Below are positions 33,397 through 42,147 of a stretch of DNA of 64,000 nt, in pieces (position 1 is the stretch's first letter; every line of letters starts with the position of its first letter). This DNA is from Chitinophaga pinensis. Its GTDB lineage: Bacteria; Pseudomonadota; Gammaproteobacteria; Burkholderiales; SG8-41. A program made the position numbers and the translations under genes. The notes below the pieces were generated by a model. It did no database searches, had not been told where the DNA came from, and worked only from the letters and a program-made list of their open reading frames with translations. The DNA lies in contig CALQCM020000003.1 in NCBI GenBank assembly GCA_943329075.2, positions 62,001 through 126,000 of the forward strand, in the 5' to 3' direction.

Positions 33397-34437
33397 CTAT
33401 TTCTTGCCGGCCTTTTCCTCGGCGGCCTTCTTGCGCGCGGCGTCCTCACGCGCCGATTCTTTTTCGTAGGCGGCACGGTTGAACGATTCGCCCGAACCTT
33501 CGGCAACCTTGCGCACCACCTCCCACTCCTTCAGGTAGGTCACCGGCACGAAGCGGTCGGCGCCGTCGAACGTCTTCTGCATTTCCGCGGTGAAGCGGTA
33601 ATCGTAAAAACATTTCAGCATCTGATCGCGAAATTTCGGCTCCAGATCGTGCGCGTACGAAAACGATGAGGTCGGGAATTTCTGGCTGCGATAAATAATG
33701 CGGAAGTTGTCTTCATTGATCTGGCCGCGCGTGCCCATCCGGTGATAAACGTCGGAGGCCACCGCCGCTCCGTCGTAGTCGCCGGAATTGACGCCCATCA
33801 CCGAGGAATCGTGTTTGCCCGAGAACAGGATCTTGTAGTCCTTATCCGGCGTCAGGCCCTGTGCCGGGAAAAGTGCGAGCGGCGCCATGTGGCCGGAATT
33901 CGACGATGGCGAAGTGTGCGCGAATTTTTTGCCCTTCAGATCGGCGAGCTTCTGATAAGGGCTGTCCTTCTTGACGATGACAATCAGGTTGTAGCCCTGA
34001 AATTCCTTTTCGGTGCCCTTGACGGCAAACGGCACAGCACCGGCGATGTTGACTGCGAATGCGGTCGGGCCCGTAGAGAAACCACCGACGTGCAGGCGGC
34101 CCGAGCGCATCGCCTCGATCTCGGCCGCATTGGACTGCACCTGGTAAAACACCACGCGCTTGCCCGTGCATTTGGCCAGATGATCGGTAAACGGCTTGAA
34201 TGCAGACTCGTAGACCGCGGGGTCTTCAACCGGCGTATAGGTGAACACCAGCGTGCCCGGGTTCTTGAAACGCTTGGCATCCTTGGGCGAGTCAGCAACC
34301 AGGTCCTTGTTTTCGTCGCAATACTGCACATCAAGGTCGCCGCGGCTTTTGCAATCACTCTGCGCATAGGCGACGCCGAATACCAGCAACAACATCAGAC
34401 CAAAACAATAGCGCACCAGCATATTCGTGATTTTCAT
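33397..34437 (-). CDS. phnD: phosphonate/phosphite-type ABC transporter periplasmic binding protein (PhnD)
   Basis: A 346-residue binding protein with an AGGAGG ribosome site before ATG 34437 and a signal peptide ([15 protein letters not shown]). The PhnD-family core includes [65 protein letters not shown] and [17 protein letters not shown], the anion-binding SSxSG-like loop. The last 25 residues form a Lys/Glu/Ala-rich tail ([13 protein letters not shown]) not usual for the family. First gene of the importer operon, so the promoter should lie in 34438-34552. Two Cys pairs near the mature N-terminus may form disulfides. Confidence 0.93.
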   Translation of the reverse strand: MKITNMLVRYCFGLMLLLVFGVAYAQSDCKSRGDLDVQYCDENKDLVADSPKDAKRFKNPGTLVFTYTPVEDPAVYESAFKPFTDHLAKCTGKRVVFYQVQSNAAEIEAMRSGRLHVGGFSTGPTAFAVNIAGAVPFAVKGTEKEFQGYNLIVIVKKDSPYQKLADLKGKKFAHTSPSSNSGHMAPLALFPAQGLTPDKDYKILFSGKHDSSVMGVNSGDYDGAAVASDVYHRMGTRGQINEDNFRIIYRSQKFPTSSFSYAHDLEPKFRDQMLKCFYDYRFTAEMQKTFDGADRFVPVTYLKEWEVVRKVAEGSGESFNRAAYEKESAREDAARKKAAEEKAGKK

Positions 34438-34552
34438 CGTGCCTCCTGGTTGCGGCAGTCCCGGCCGGATGGGGGCGGGCTGTCGATTGGAATGGATTCA
34501 GCGGACACTCTACTGAGCACACCCGCGGGGGTCAAGCGCACCCGCACCGGCC

Positions 34553-34765
34553 TCAGCGCAGGCGCTTGGCGGTGAAGTTTTCCTCGATGTTGTCCTGATA
34601 GTAGCTGCCGGGCGACGGCGCGTTGACAAAGCGCCGGTGCACCTCGTCGGATACGCCCGAATACTGGACGATGCTGCCGTTGCTGAATTCGATTTCGAGG
34701 ACGCGGCTGCGCGAGTCGAAACCGACCGAACGGATATTGCTGGCACTGACGCGTTTGCGCTCCAT
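34553..34765 (-). CDS. KTSC domain-containing small protein
   Basis: A 70-residue protein from ATG 34765 (MERKRVSASNIRSVGFDSRSRVLEIEF), with GGAG five bases upstream. It is essentially a single KTSC domain, named for the Lys-Thr-Ser-Cys motif of some members: NGSIVQYSGVSDEVHRRFVNAPSPGSYYQDNIEENFTAKRL. Function unknown; some homologues are attached to nucleases or RNA-related domains. It lies between the phn operon and the Bug gene at 34860, divergent from the latter by 94 bp. Confidence 0.85.
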   Translation of the reverse strand: MERKRVSASNIRSVGFDSRSRVLEIEFSNGSIVQYSGVSDEVHRRFVNAPSPGSYYQDNIEENFTAKRLR

Positions 34766-34859
34766 GAGGGCTCCAGAATCGGCGTAATTTGCACATGTTA
34801 ATATGCCGCGGAACAAACGTTAAGCGCGTCAAGCACGCGCAACTACCGGGGGAGTCTTT

Positions 34860-35843
34860 ATGCGAACCATGAAACCCGTTGCGATCGTCACGGCCGCGCT
34901 CCTGGCCACGGCGTGGAGTGTGCACACTTTCGCGCAGGCAACGGCGTCCTACCCTGCCAAACCGGTCAAAGTCATCGTCGGTTTTCCGCCGGCGTCCGGC
35001 GCCGACATCATGGCGCGCGTCATCGCACAGAAAGTCGGCGATGCGCTCGGCCAGCAGTTCCCGGTCGACAACCGGCCGGGCGCGGGCAGCAGCATCGGCG
35101 CCGGCATCGTTGCCAAGTCCGCACCCGATGGCTACACGCTGTTCATCGGCACCATCGCCAATGCGATCAATGCCTCGCTCTATGCCAAGCTGCCCTTCGA
35201 TTTCGCGCGTGACTTCGCGCCCATCGCGCCGGGCGGCTCGTCACCCAACATGCTGGTCGTGCATCCGTCGGTGCCGGTGCGCACGGTGGCCGAAGTGATC
35301 AAGCTCGCCAAATCCAAACCCGGGCAGATGAGTTTCGGCTCAAGCGGTATCGGCACGCTGCCGCATCTGGCCGCGGAAATGTTCAACGGCATGGCCGGCC
35401 TCAAGATGACGCACATCCCGTACAAAGGCAGCCCGCAGGCGACCTTTGATCTGATGGCCGGACAGTTCGAACTGATGTTCGGCATCGGCTCGGCCGTCAT
35501 GCCCGAAGTCAAACACGGGCGCCTGCGCGCAATTGCGGCAACCACGTCGGCGCGTTTGCCCGCGATGCCCGAATTGCCGACGGTAGCCGAATCGGGCCTG
35601 CCCGGCTTCGAAGCCGTGACCTGGTTCGGTTTTGTCGCGCCGGCCGGCACACCGCGCGAAATCATCGTGAAGCTCAATGCGGAAATGACACGCGTCACCG
35701 CCACGCCGGAAGTCAGGCAACAGCTCGCCGCGCAGAGCATCGATGCCATGAGCAGCTCGCCGGAACAGTTTTCGAATTACATCCGCGATGAAATCGCGAA
35801 GTGGGCGAAGGTCGTCAAGACCTCGGGTGCGCGCGCCGAATAA
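34860..35843 (+). CDS. Bug family substrate-binding protein
   Basis: A 327-residue Bug protein starting ATG at 34860 behind GGGGGAG. The signal peptide is VTAALLATAWSVHTFAQ, then YPAKPVKVIVGFPPASGADIMARVI. Motifs are VDNRPGAGSSIGAGIVAKSAPDGYTLFIG, FGSSGIGTLPHLAAEMF and MTHIPYKGSPQATFDLMAGQ. It is the only gene of its operon that can be seen; it is divergent from the KTSC gene and convergent with the NrtS-like gene. An orphan binding protein of this type may work with a distant TctAB pair or in signalling. Confidence 0.92.
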   Translation: MRTMKPVAIVTAALLATAWSVHTFAQATASYPAKPVKVIVGFPPASGADIMARVIAQKVGDALGQQFPVDNRPGAGSSIGAGIVAKSAPDGYTLFIGTIANAINASLYAKLPFDFARDFAPIAPGGSSPNMLVVHPSVPVRTVAEVIKLAKSKPGQMSFGSSGIGTLPHLAAEMFNGMAGLKMTHIPYKGSPQATFDLMAGQFELMFGIGSAVMPEVKHGRLRAIAATTSARLPAMPELPTVAESGLPGFEAVTWFGFVAPAGTPREIIVKLNAEMTRVTATPEVRQQLAAQSIDAMSSSPEQFSNYIRDEIAKWAKVVKTSGARAE

Positions 35844-35861
35844 ATTCCCGGTGCCCGCCGC

Positions 35862-36080
35862 TTAGCCGCGGCGGCCCCAGACCTGCCCGTGCGTCGACAC
35901 GCAATAGGGCACCACATAGGTCAGCGCCATCTGCAGGCCGGCCGTCGTGGTCAGAGACGCTCCAAGCAGAACATCAAAGTGGTTGATCAGATTGAGGAGC
36001 GTGCCGACGCTGAGCGACACGCGTAGCGCCATGCGGACGGTCGCCGGCGCCATGCAGCGCGCGAATTTTTCGCTACTCAC
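35862..36080 (-). CDS. small NrtS-like membrane protein (putative nitrate/nitrite transporter)
   Basis: A 72-residue protein with two hydrophobic segments: ALRVSLSVGTLLNLINHFDVLLG and LQMALTYVVPYCVSTHGQVWG. This pattern (LxVGTxLxLINxxD then LTYxVPYCVSTxG) matches the small NrtS nitrate/nitrite transporter family as I know it. It starts GTG at 36080 with a weak ribosome site; ATG at 36053 is an alternative that keeps both segments. No nitrate-assimilation gene is nearby, so the role is inferred from sequence only. Confidence 0.65.
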   Translation of the reverse strand: MSSEKFARCMAPATVRMALRVSLSVGTLLNLINHFDVLLGASLTTTAGLQMALTYVVPYCVSTHGQVWGRRG

Positions 36081-36142
36081 GACTGTAATCGTCCAGCGAA
36101 CCGGCGCCTGATTCCAGTCGTGGACTCACGCCGCGCGGCAGA

Positions 36143-36484
36143 TCAGGAACTGCCCGCCATCGGAAACGGCCATGCACCGGGGACCGATATCGGCGCCGGC
36201 ACCGCCGGGGTCGGCGGCGTCACGGCGGCCTTCTTCGCAACGGGTTTTTTCGCCGCGGCCATCTTCACGGCGGGGTTTTTTGCCGCGGCCTTCTTCACGG
36301 CAGGCTTCTTCGCCGCGGCCTTTTTGACAGCCGGTTTTTTCGCCGCCGGTTTTGCACGGGGCGCTGCTTTGCGCGCCACCGGCTTGCGCACAGCGGGCTT
36401 CTGTTTGCCGACGATTTTTTTCGCCGCGGTTTTCTTTGCCGTCTTCTTTACCGGCTTCTTTGCAGTTTTTGATTTTTTCGCCAC
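36143..36484 (-). CDS. histone H1-like Lys/Ala/Pro-rich protein
   Basis: A 113-residue, extremely basic low-complexity protein. GTG at 36484 follows AGGAGAATATTC. Residues 1-88 consist of AKK, KPA and KKAA elements, with four decapeptide units (KKPAVKKAAA type) at residues 49-88. The last 25 residues are an uncharged Pro-rich tail. It resembles the C-terminal half of histone H1 and the bacterial H1-like/AlgP proteins, which bind DNA non-specifically. Expected role: nucleoid compaction or regulation. An inverted repeat (CCGCGGT/ACCGCGG, 36513-36533) lies directly upstream and may influence expression. Confidence 0.8.
   Translation of the reverse strand: MAKKSKTAKKPVKKTAKKTAAKKIVGKQKPAVRKPVARKAAPRAKPAAKKPAVKKAAAKKPAVKKAAAKNPAVKMAAAKKPVAKKAAVTPPTPAVPAPISVPGAWPFPMAGSS
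36221..36340. repeat. four 30-bp coding tandem repeats in the H1-like gene
   Basis: Four 30-bp units encode KKPAVKKAAA, KKPAVKKAAA, KNPAVKMAAA and KKPVAKKAAV. The copy number is likely to vary between strains by slippage, as is usual for such H1-like genes. Confidence 0.75.
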
Positions 36485-36593
36485 GAATATTCTCCTGTTA
36501 GGGTCGAAAACACCGCGGTATTAATCACCGCGGACCCGATCACGGCAGCCGGCCTGTGGCCGGACGCCCGCTTCGCCGCTGCCGGCGAAAATC

Positions 36594-36851
36594 TCAGTGC
36601 AGGGCCGACTGCGCCTTGCTGGCCAAATCGCGGTAAAGCACCTCGGGGTCGAGCTTGATGCCGCCTTCCCACGTTACCGTATTTTCAACCGGATCGACTT
36701 CCACCCGGTTGAACGTGTCTATATCGCCGAGCATGCGGAAATACGTGGTGCGGACGATATCGCCGAGATAGACGTGGCCTTCCAGCCCGTCGTTGAAGCG
36801 CAACCACAACGTGTAGTTGGCCTCGGCGCGACATTCGGTAACGGCGTGCAT
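36594..36851 (-). CDS. DUF2442 domain-containing protein
   Basis: An 85-residue protein from ATG 36851 (MHAVTECRAEANYTLWLRFNDGLEGHVYLGDI), with GGAG ten bases upstream. The core matches DUF2442: a short beta-rich domain with LxLxFxDG near the N-terminus and NTVTWEGGIKLDPEVLYRD at the C-terminus. Related proteins often occur next to DUF4160-type proteins or toxin-antitoxin genes; no partner is seen here. It follows nrdB by 38 bp on the same strand and may be cotranscribed with it. Function unknown. Confidence 0.8.
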   Translation of the reverse strand: MHAVTECRAEANYTLWLRFNDGLEGHVYLGDIVRTTYFRMLGDIDTFNRVEVDPVENTVTWEGGIKLDPEVLYRDLASKAQSALH

Positions 36852-36889
36852 GCGACGCCGGCTCCTTGGATACCTTTTCGCGAGCAAGC

Positions 36890-38047
36890 TTAATCCCAAC
36901 TGAGCGCACCTCCGGTTTGATATTCGATGACGCGTGTTTCAAAAAAGTTGCGTTCCTTCTTGAGATCGATCATTTCCGACATCCAGGGGAAGGGGTTGTT
37001 CGCGCCCTCGTAGAGGATGTCGAGCCCGATCTGCTGGCAGCGGCGGTTGGCGATGTAACGCAGATATTCCTTGAACATCGGCGCATTGAGGCCGAGCACG
37101 CCGCGCGGCATGGTGTCTTCGGCGTAGCGATATTCGAGTTCGACCGCCTGCGTGAAAATACCGCGCATCTCGTCGCGAAACTCCGCGGTCCACAGGTGCG
37201 GATTTTCCATCTTGATCTGGTTGACCAGATCGATGCCGAAGTTGCAATGCATCGATTCATCGCGCAGGATGTATTGATACTGTTCGGCCGCGCCGGTCAT
37301 CTTGTTCTGGCGGCCCATGGCGAGAATCTGCGTAAAGCCGACGTAAAAGAACAGGCCCTCCATGACGCAGGAGAAGACGATCAAGCCCTTCAGCAGCTGC
37401 TGGTCCGCATCCGGCGTGCCGGTCTTAAAGTGCGGGTTGGTCAGCGTGTCGATGAACGGAATCAGGAACTCGTCCTTGGCGCGAATCGACGGAATCTCGT
37501 GATAGGCGTTGAACACCTCGCCCTCGTCAAGCCCGAGGCTTTCAACGATGTACTGGTAGGCGTGCGTGTGGATCGCCTCTTCAAAAGCCTGGCGCAGCAG
37601 ATACTGGCGGCATTCCGGCGCCGTGATGTGGCGGTAGGTGCCGAGCACGATGTTATTGGCGGCGAGCGAATCGGCGGTGACGAAAAAGCCGAGATTGCGC
37701 GTGATGATGCGGCGCTCGTCCTCGGTCAGGCCGTTGGGGTCTTTCCACAAGGCGATGTCGCGCGCCATCTGGATTTCCTGCGGCATCCAGTGGTTCGCAC
37801 AGGCGGAGAGATATTTTTCCCAGGCCCATTTGTATTTGAACGGCACCAGCTGGTTGACGTCAGTCTGGCCGTTGATAATGCGTTTGTCGGCGACGTTGAC
37901 GCGGCGCATTTCGGCGGCGGCCGGTGACTTCGGCGCCAGCGCGGCAAGCGCGGCGGCCTGGGTGTTCGGCACAGTATCGATTACGGATTGCAGCCCGAGA
38001 GCCGGCGCATTCGGGCGCTGTTCGTTGCCATCTTCAAATTGCAACAT
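36890..38047 (-). CDS. nrdB: ribonucleoside-diphosphate reductase beta subunit
   Basis: A 385-residue class I ribonucleotide reductase radical subunit. The metal ligands can be placed: Asp126 in TADSL, Glu157 and His160 in EEAIHTHAY, with the radical tyrosine at 164, then Glu in [14 protein letters not shown] and the E-x-x-H pair in DESMHCNFG. The sequence resembles the Chlamydia-type R2c lineage overall but keeps Asp and Tyr at the positions that differ there, so a tyrosyl-radical di-iron enzyme is expected. The gene lies downstream of nrdA with 245 bp between them and no visible gene in the gap. Confidence 0.96.
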   Translation of the reverse strand: MLQFEDGNEQRPNAPALGLQSVIDTVPNTQAAALAALAPKSPAAAEMRRVNVADKRIINGQTDVNQLVPFKYKWAWEKYLSACANHWMPQEIQMARDIALWKDPNGLTEDERRIITRNLGFFVTADSLAANNIVLGTYRHITAPECRQYLLRQAFEEAIHTHAYQYIVESLGLDEGEVFNAYHEIPSIRAKDEFLIPFIDTLTNPHFKTGTPDADQQLLKGLIVFSCVMEGLFFYVGFTQILAMGRQNKMTGAAEQYQYILRDESMHCNFGIDLVNQIKMENPHLWTAEFRDEMRGIFTQAVELEYRYAEDTMPRGVLGLNAPMFKEYLRYIANRRCQQIGLDILYEGANNPFPWMSEMIDLKKERNFFETRVIEYQTGGALSWD

Positions 38048-38292
38048 GGTGTTTCTCCTTTATTGGTGTTTTAGGTGGACGCCTGCCAACTGCCGACGGT
38101 GCCGCTTTGGTTTGCTTTCGGTGCAACACCGTCACTCGTTGTTCCCCGTCTTCCCCTATTCCTGCAACGCCCCCACGACCGTGCGCTACTGACAAGCCTC
38201 GCAACTTTTCTTGTGGCTCCGGCCGGGCGCGACACGCGCGCCCTTAACGTCGAAAAATCCGGCGTTAACCTCCACTTCAATCCGCATGCGCA

Positions 38293-41160
38293 TCACTGAC
38301 ATGCTTCACATTCGGGATTGTCGATGGAACAAAACTTCACATCCGACGCCGGGGCGGCGGAAATTCCGCCATCGCTCGGCACTGCGTTGAGCGCGCCCGA
38401 CTGCACGGTCGATTTCTCGGCGTGCGTCGCGCCCATGGTGCGCAGGTAGTACGTTGTCTTCAGGCCGCGCAACCATGCCAGCTTGTAGGTTTCATCAAGT
38501 TTCTTGCCCGAGGCGCCGGCCATATAGATGTTGAGCGACTGCGACTGGTCGATCCACTTCTGGCGGCGTGCCGCACATTCGACCAGCCACGACGGCTCCA
38601 TCTCGAAGGCGGTGGCGTAGAGCGTGCGGATCTCCGCCGGCATGCGGTCGATCTTGGCCAGCGAACCGTCGAAATATTTGAGGTCCGAGATCATCACCTC
38701 GTCCCACAGATTGAGCTTTTTCAGATCTTCAACCAGGAATTCGTTGGTGATCGTAAACTCGCCCGACAGGTTCGATTTGACGTAGAGGTTCTGGTAGGTC
38801 GGCTCGATGCACTGCGACAATCCCGTGATGTTGGCGATAGTCGCCGTTGGCGCGATGGCGACGCAGTTCGAATTGCGCATGCCGACCTGTTTGATCCGCG
38901 CGCGCAGCGCTTCCCAGTCCATGGTCGAGGACATGTCAGCCTCGACGAAACCGCCGCGTTCCTGCTCGAGCAGTTTGAGCGACTCGTGCGGGAATATGCC
39001 GCGGTCCCACAACGAACCTTTGAAGGTTGCATACGGGCCGCGTTCCTCGGCAACGTCGGTCGATGCCCAATAAGCGCTGTAGGCGATGGCTTCCATCGAA
39101 CGGTCCGAAAACTCGATTGCTTCTTTTGACGCATACGGAATGCGCAGCATGTGCAGGCAGTCCTGGAAACCCATGATGCCCAGGCCCACCGGGCGGTGCT
39201 TGAAGTTTGAATTGCGCGCTTTGTTGACCGAGTAGTAATTCAGATCAATCACGTTATCGAGCATGCGCATGGCGGTACCGATGGTGCGCTTCAATTTCTC
39301 CATGTCGAGCTTGCCGGTAGCGACATCGAGGTGCGCCGGCATGTTGACCGAGGCCAGGTTGCAGACCGCGATTTCGTCTTCATTGGTGTTGAGCGTGATC
39401 TCGGTGCACAGATTCGAGCTGTGCACGACGCCGACGTGATTTTGCGGCGAACGGATGTTGCACGGGTCTTTGAACGTGATCCACGGGTGCCCCGTTTCGA
39501 ACAGCATGGTCAGCATCTTGCGCCACAGCTGTGCGGCCGGAATCTTCTTGAACAGCTTCAACGTGCCCTTGGCGGCCATGTCCTCGTAGTTGAGGTAGGC
39601 GATTTCGAAAGCCTTGCCGAATTTTTCGTGCAGGTCCGGCACGTCCGACGGCGAGAACAGCATCCAGTCGCCGTTGTTCATGACGCGCTTCATGAACAGG
39701 TCGGGAATCCAGTTCGCCGTGTTCATGTCGTGCGTGCGACGACGGTCGTCACCGGTGTTCTTGCGCAACTCGAGGAATTCCTCAATGTCGAGGTGCCAGG
39801 TTTCCAGGTAGGAGCAAACTGCGCCCTTGCGCTTGCCGCCCTGATTGACCGCCACCGCGGTATCGTTGACGACTTTCAGGAACGGCACCACGCCCTGCGA
39901 TTTGCCGTTGGTGCCCTTGATGTGGGCGCCCAGCGCGCGCACCGGCGTCCAGTCGTTGCCGATGCCGCCGGCGTATTTCTGCAGCATCGCGTTTTCCTTG
40001 ATCGCCTCATAAATGCCGTCGAGGTCATCGGCCACCGTCGTCAGATAACAACTGGCAAGCTGCGAGCGGCGCGTCGCCGAGTTGAACAGCGTCGGCGTCG
40101 AACTCATCACGTCAAATGACGACAGCGCGTTGTAAAACTCGATGGCGCGGGCCTCACGCTGCGATTCCGGCTCGTTCAACGCAAGACCCATCGCCACACG
40201 CATGAAAAAGGTCTGCGGCAGTTCGATGCGCTCACCGCGCACGTGCAGGAAATAACGGTCGTAGAGAATCTGCAGACCCAGATAGCCAAATTTGAAGTCG
40301 CGTTTGGCGTCGAGCGCGGCGCCCAGGCTCTTCAGGTCGTAGCCGGCGATACGCTCGTCAAGCAACTCGGCTTCGATCCCGCGCTTGATCAGCTTCGGAA
40401 AGACGTCGGCGTAACGCGTTTTCATGTCGGCCTGCGTGACTTCTTCACCGACCGTTTCCAGGCGCAGCGTATTCAACAGCAGACGCGCGGTCACGTAGCT
40501 GTAGGCCGGATCTTTTTCAATCATTGCGCGCGCCGACAGAATCAGCGACTTGCGCACTTCGTCGACCGGCACGCCTTCGTAGAGGTCCTTGAGCGTCGCC
40601 TGCAGGATTTTTTCCGGATCAACCGCCCGACCGAGGCCTTCGCAGGCTTCGTGCACAAGAGCGCTCAGCCGCACCATATCGAGCGGATGCGTCTTGCCGT
40701 TTTCGGTGACGTTGATGACCGGATGCGCCTGCAGCGATTGCGGCAGCATTTCGCGCTGCTTGGCGCGCTCCTGCGAACGTTGTTCGCGATACAAAACATA
40801 GGCGCGCGCCACTTCGTGCTCGCCCGAACGCATCAGTGCGAGTTCGACCTGGTCCTGGATGTCTTCGATATGAAACGTGCCGCCATTGGGCTGGCGCCGC
40901 ATCAACGCGGACACCACGGTTTCCGTCAGATTGGTGACGAGTTCGCGCACGCGCGCGGATGCCGCGCCCTGGCCGCCGTTGATGGCAAGAAACGCCTTGG
41001 TAACGGCGATGGCAATTTTCGACGGCTCAAAACCGACCACCGCGCCATTGCGGCGAATGATCTTGTATTCGCTGTAGCGCGACGGCGTTGCTGCGGATGC
41101 TTCTTCGGCAACAAAGGCGGTGGCGGATACTGCGGCGGAGGGCTGACTGGATAACTGCAT
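38293..41160 (-). CDS. nrdA: ribonucleoside-diphosphate reductase alpha subunit
   Basis: A 955-residue class I reductase large subunit, longer than the 761 residues of E. coli NrdA. It has an N-terminal ATP-cone (about 30-125, YKIIRRNGAVVGFEPSKIAIAVTKAF) and a second cone-like region (about 150-235). Catalytic cysteines lie in LASCYLTT, SSNLCTEITLN and IAVCNLASVN, and the C-terminal redox pair is CEAC, three residues from the end. The start is ATG 41160 behind GGAGAGAA. Reduces ribonucleotides with NrdB. NrdR-like boxes upstream (41235-41281) suggest repression when deoxynucleotides are plentiful. Confidence 0.97.
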   Translation of the reverse strand: MQLSSQPSAAVSATAFVAEEASAATPSRYSEYKIIRRNGAVVGFEPSKIAIAVTKAFLAINGGQGAASARVRELVTNLTETVVSALMRRQPNGGTFHIEDIQDQVELALMRSGEHEVARAYVLYREQRSQERAKQREMLPQSLQAHPVINVTENGKTHPLDMVRLSALVHEACEGLGRAVDPEKILQATLKDLYEGVPVDEVRKSLILSARAMIEKDPAYSYVTARLLLNTLRLETVGEEVTQADMKTRYADVFPKLIKRGIEAELLDERIAGYDLKSLGAALDAKRDFKFGYLGLQILYDRYFLHVRGERIELPQTFFMRVAMGLALNEPESQREARAIEFYNALSSFDVMSSTPTLFNSATRRSQLASCYLTTVADDLDGIYEAIKENAMLQKYAGGIGNDWTPVRALGAHIKGTNGKSQGVVPFLKVVNDTAVAVNQGGKRKGAVCSYLETWHLDIEEFLELRKNTGDDRRRTHDMNTANWIPDLFMKRVMNNGDWMLFSPSDVPDLHEKFGKAFEIAYLNYEDMAAKGTLKLFKKIPAAQLWRKMLTMLFETGHPWITFKDPCNIRSPQNHVGVVHSSNLCTEITLNTNEDEIAVCNLASVNMPAHLDVATGKLDMEKLKRTIGTAMRMLDNVIDLNYYSVNKARNSNFKHRPVGLGIMGFQDCLHMLRIPYASKEAIEFSDRSMEAIAYSAYWASTDVAEERGPYATFKGSLWDRGIFPHESLKLLEQERGGFVEADMSSTMDWEALRARIKQVGMRNSNCVAIAPTATIANITGLSQCIEPTYQNLYVKSNLSGEFTITNEFLVEDLKKLNLWDEVMISDLKYFDGSLAKIDRMPAEIRTLYATAFEMEPSWLVECAARRQKWIDQSQSLNIYMAGASGKKLDETYKLAWLRGLKTTYYLRTMGATHAEKSTVQSGALNAVPSDGGISAAPASDVKFCSIDNPECEACQ

Positions 41161-41234
41161 GGGTTCTCTCCTTAATCGTTCATTTCTTTATGTTTTTCCG
41201 CCACCCGGCGCCGCTCCCAGCTTCCGACGGGCAA

Positions 41235-41281
41235 CCACTATATGTTGTGCTTTTACCACAAGACGGCACCAATTCTAGTGG
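41235..41281 (-). promoter_or_regulatory. pair of NrdR-like boxes upstream of nrdA
   Basis: Box 1 (41235-41250) is CCACTATATGTTGTGC, which matches the NrdR consensus acaCwAtATaTwGtgt at most positions. Box 2 (41266-41281, GCACCAATTCTAGTGG) is weaker but begins exactly 31 bp away, three helical turns, the spacing usual for paired NrdR sites. They lie 75-120 bp upstream of the nrdA start codon. NrdR itself is not in the window. Confidence 0.7.
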
Positions 41282-41541
41282 CGGAAAATAACCAGTGCAA
41301 TAGATTTTGAATCTTTTTTTAATGCCTCGGAATTACATTCGGAACAACGCAGATTCGCTTGTTGTGACAGGGAAAATCTGCTCAAAAAATGAACAGGGAC
41401 GTGCCGGAAAACGGCGTCAAACGGGGCTTTGCGGGTTGCGCGGATCGCGCGCCAGGTAACGCGCGCAGCAACAGAATTAGGGCTGGCGGAATATCCCTGC
41501 TTTAAACAGGGTTGCAACAGATAGGCGAGGAAGCCCGACCC
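41282..41541. other. intergenic region between nrdA and ampD
   Basis: No gene, RNA or repeat is recognised in the 260 bases between the NrdR-like boxes and the ampD stop codon. An 80-codon minus-strand frame here has no family resemblance or ribosome site. The AT-rich stretch at 41285-41345 could contain the nrdA promoter -35 region or lie just upstream of it. Confidence 0.5.
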
Positions 41542-42087
41542 TCATGCGCCACTGAGGCGGCGGAAACGCTCCCAGTCAAAACACGGGCCGGGGTCGGTTT
41601 TGCGGCCCGGCGCAATATCCGAATGACCGACGACATCGGCGATCGGGTAGCGCGCGCGCAGCGTCTGCGTCAGGTCTGCGAGTGCGGCGTATTGGGCATC
41701 GTCAAAAGCGCTATCGTCCGCACCTTCGAGCTCAACACCAATGGAAAAATCATTGCAGCAGCTGCGTCCGCGCCAGACCGACTCGCCGGCGTGCCAGGCG
41801 CGTTGCGCAGTAGAAACGAACTGGATGACCGCGCCGTCGCGGCGCACCAGAAAATGCGCCGAAACTTTCAGGCCGGCAATCTGCGCATAGTAAGGATCTG
41901 CGGCCGCATCGAGTTTGTTGGTAAACAAATCGATGATGCCGCTGCCGCCGAACTGTCCGGGCGGCAAACTGATGTTGTGTATGACCAGCAAAGAAACCGG
42001 CACGCCATCGGGCCGCGCATCGCAATTCGGCGACTCAATCCACGCCGCACCGGCGGCGTGCCCGTTCTCATCGATGGTGAATGGCAT
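41542..42087 (-). CDS. ampD: 1,6-anhydro-N-acetylmuramyl-L-alanine amidase AmpD
   Basis: A 181-residue zinc amidase of the amidase_2 fold. Zinc ligands are His37 (LLVIHNIS), His155 and Asp165 (VVGHSDIAPGRKTDPGPCFDW). The middle contains VSAHFLVRRDGAVIQFV, RAWHAGESVWRGRSCCNDFSIGVELEG, all typical of AmpD. There is no signal peptide, as expected for the cytoplasmic enzyme that cleaves recycled anhydro-muropeptides. The recycling role links it to beta-lactamase induction where AmpR is present. It lies 60 bp downstream of pilR on the same strand. Confidence 0.95.
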   Translation of the reverse strand: MPFTIDENGHAAGAAWIESPNCDARPDGVPVSLLVIHNISLPPGQFGGSGIIDLFTNKLDAAADPYYAQIAGLKVSAHFLVRRDGAVIQFVSTAQRAWHAGESVWRGRSCCNDFSIGVELEGADDSAFDDAQYAALADLTQTLRARYPIADVVGHSDIAPGRKTDPGPCFDWERFRRLSGA

Positions 42088-42147
42088 GTTGTCGGGGATT
42101 CAGGATCGGGTGCCGCGCATTGAATCTTCGGTCCCCGGTCCCTGCGC

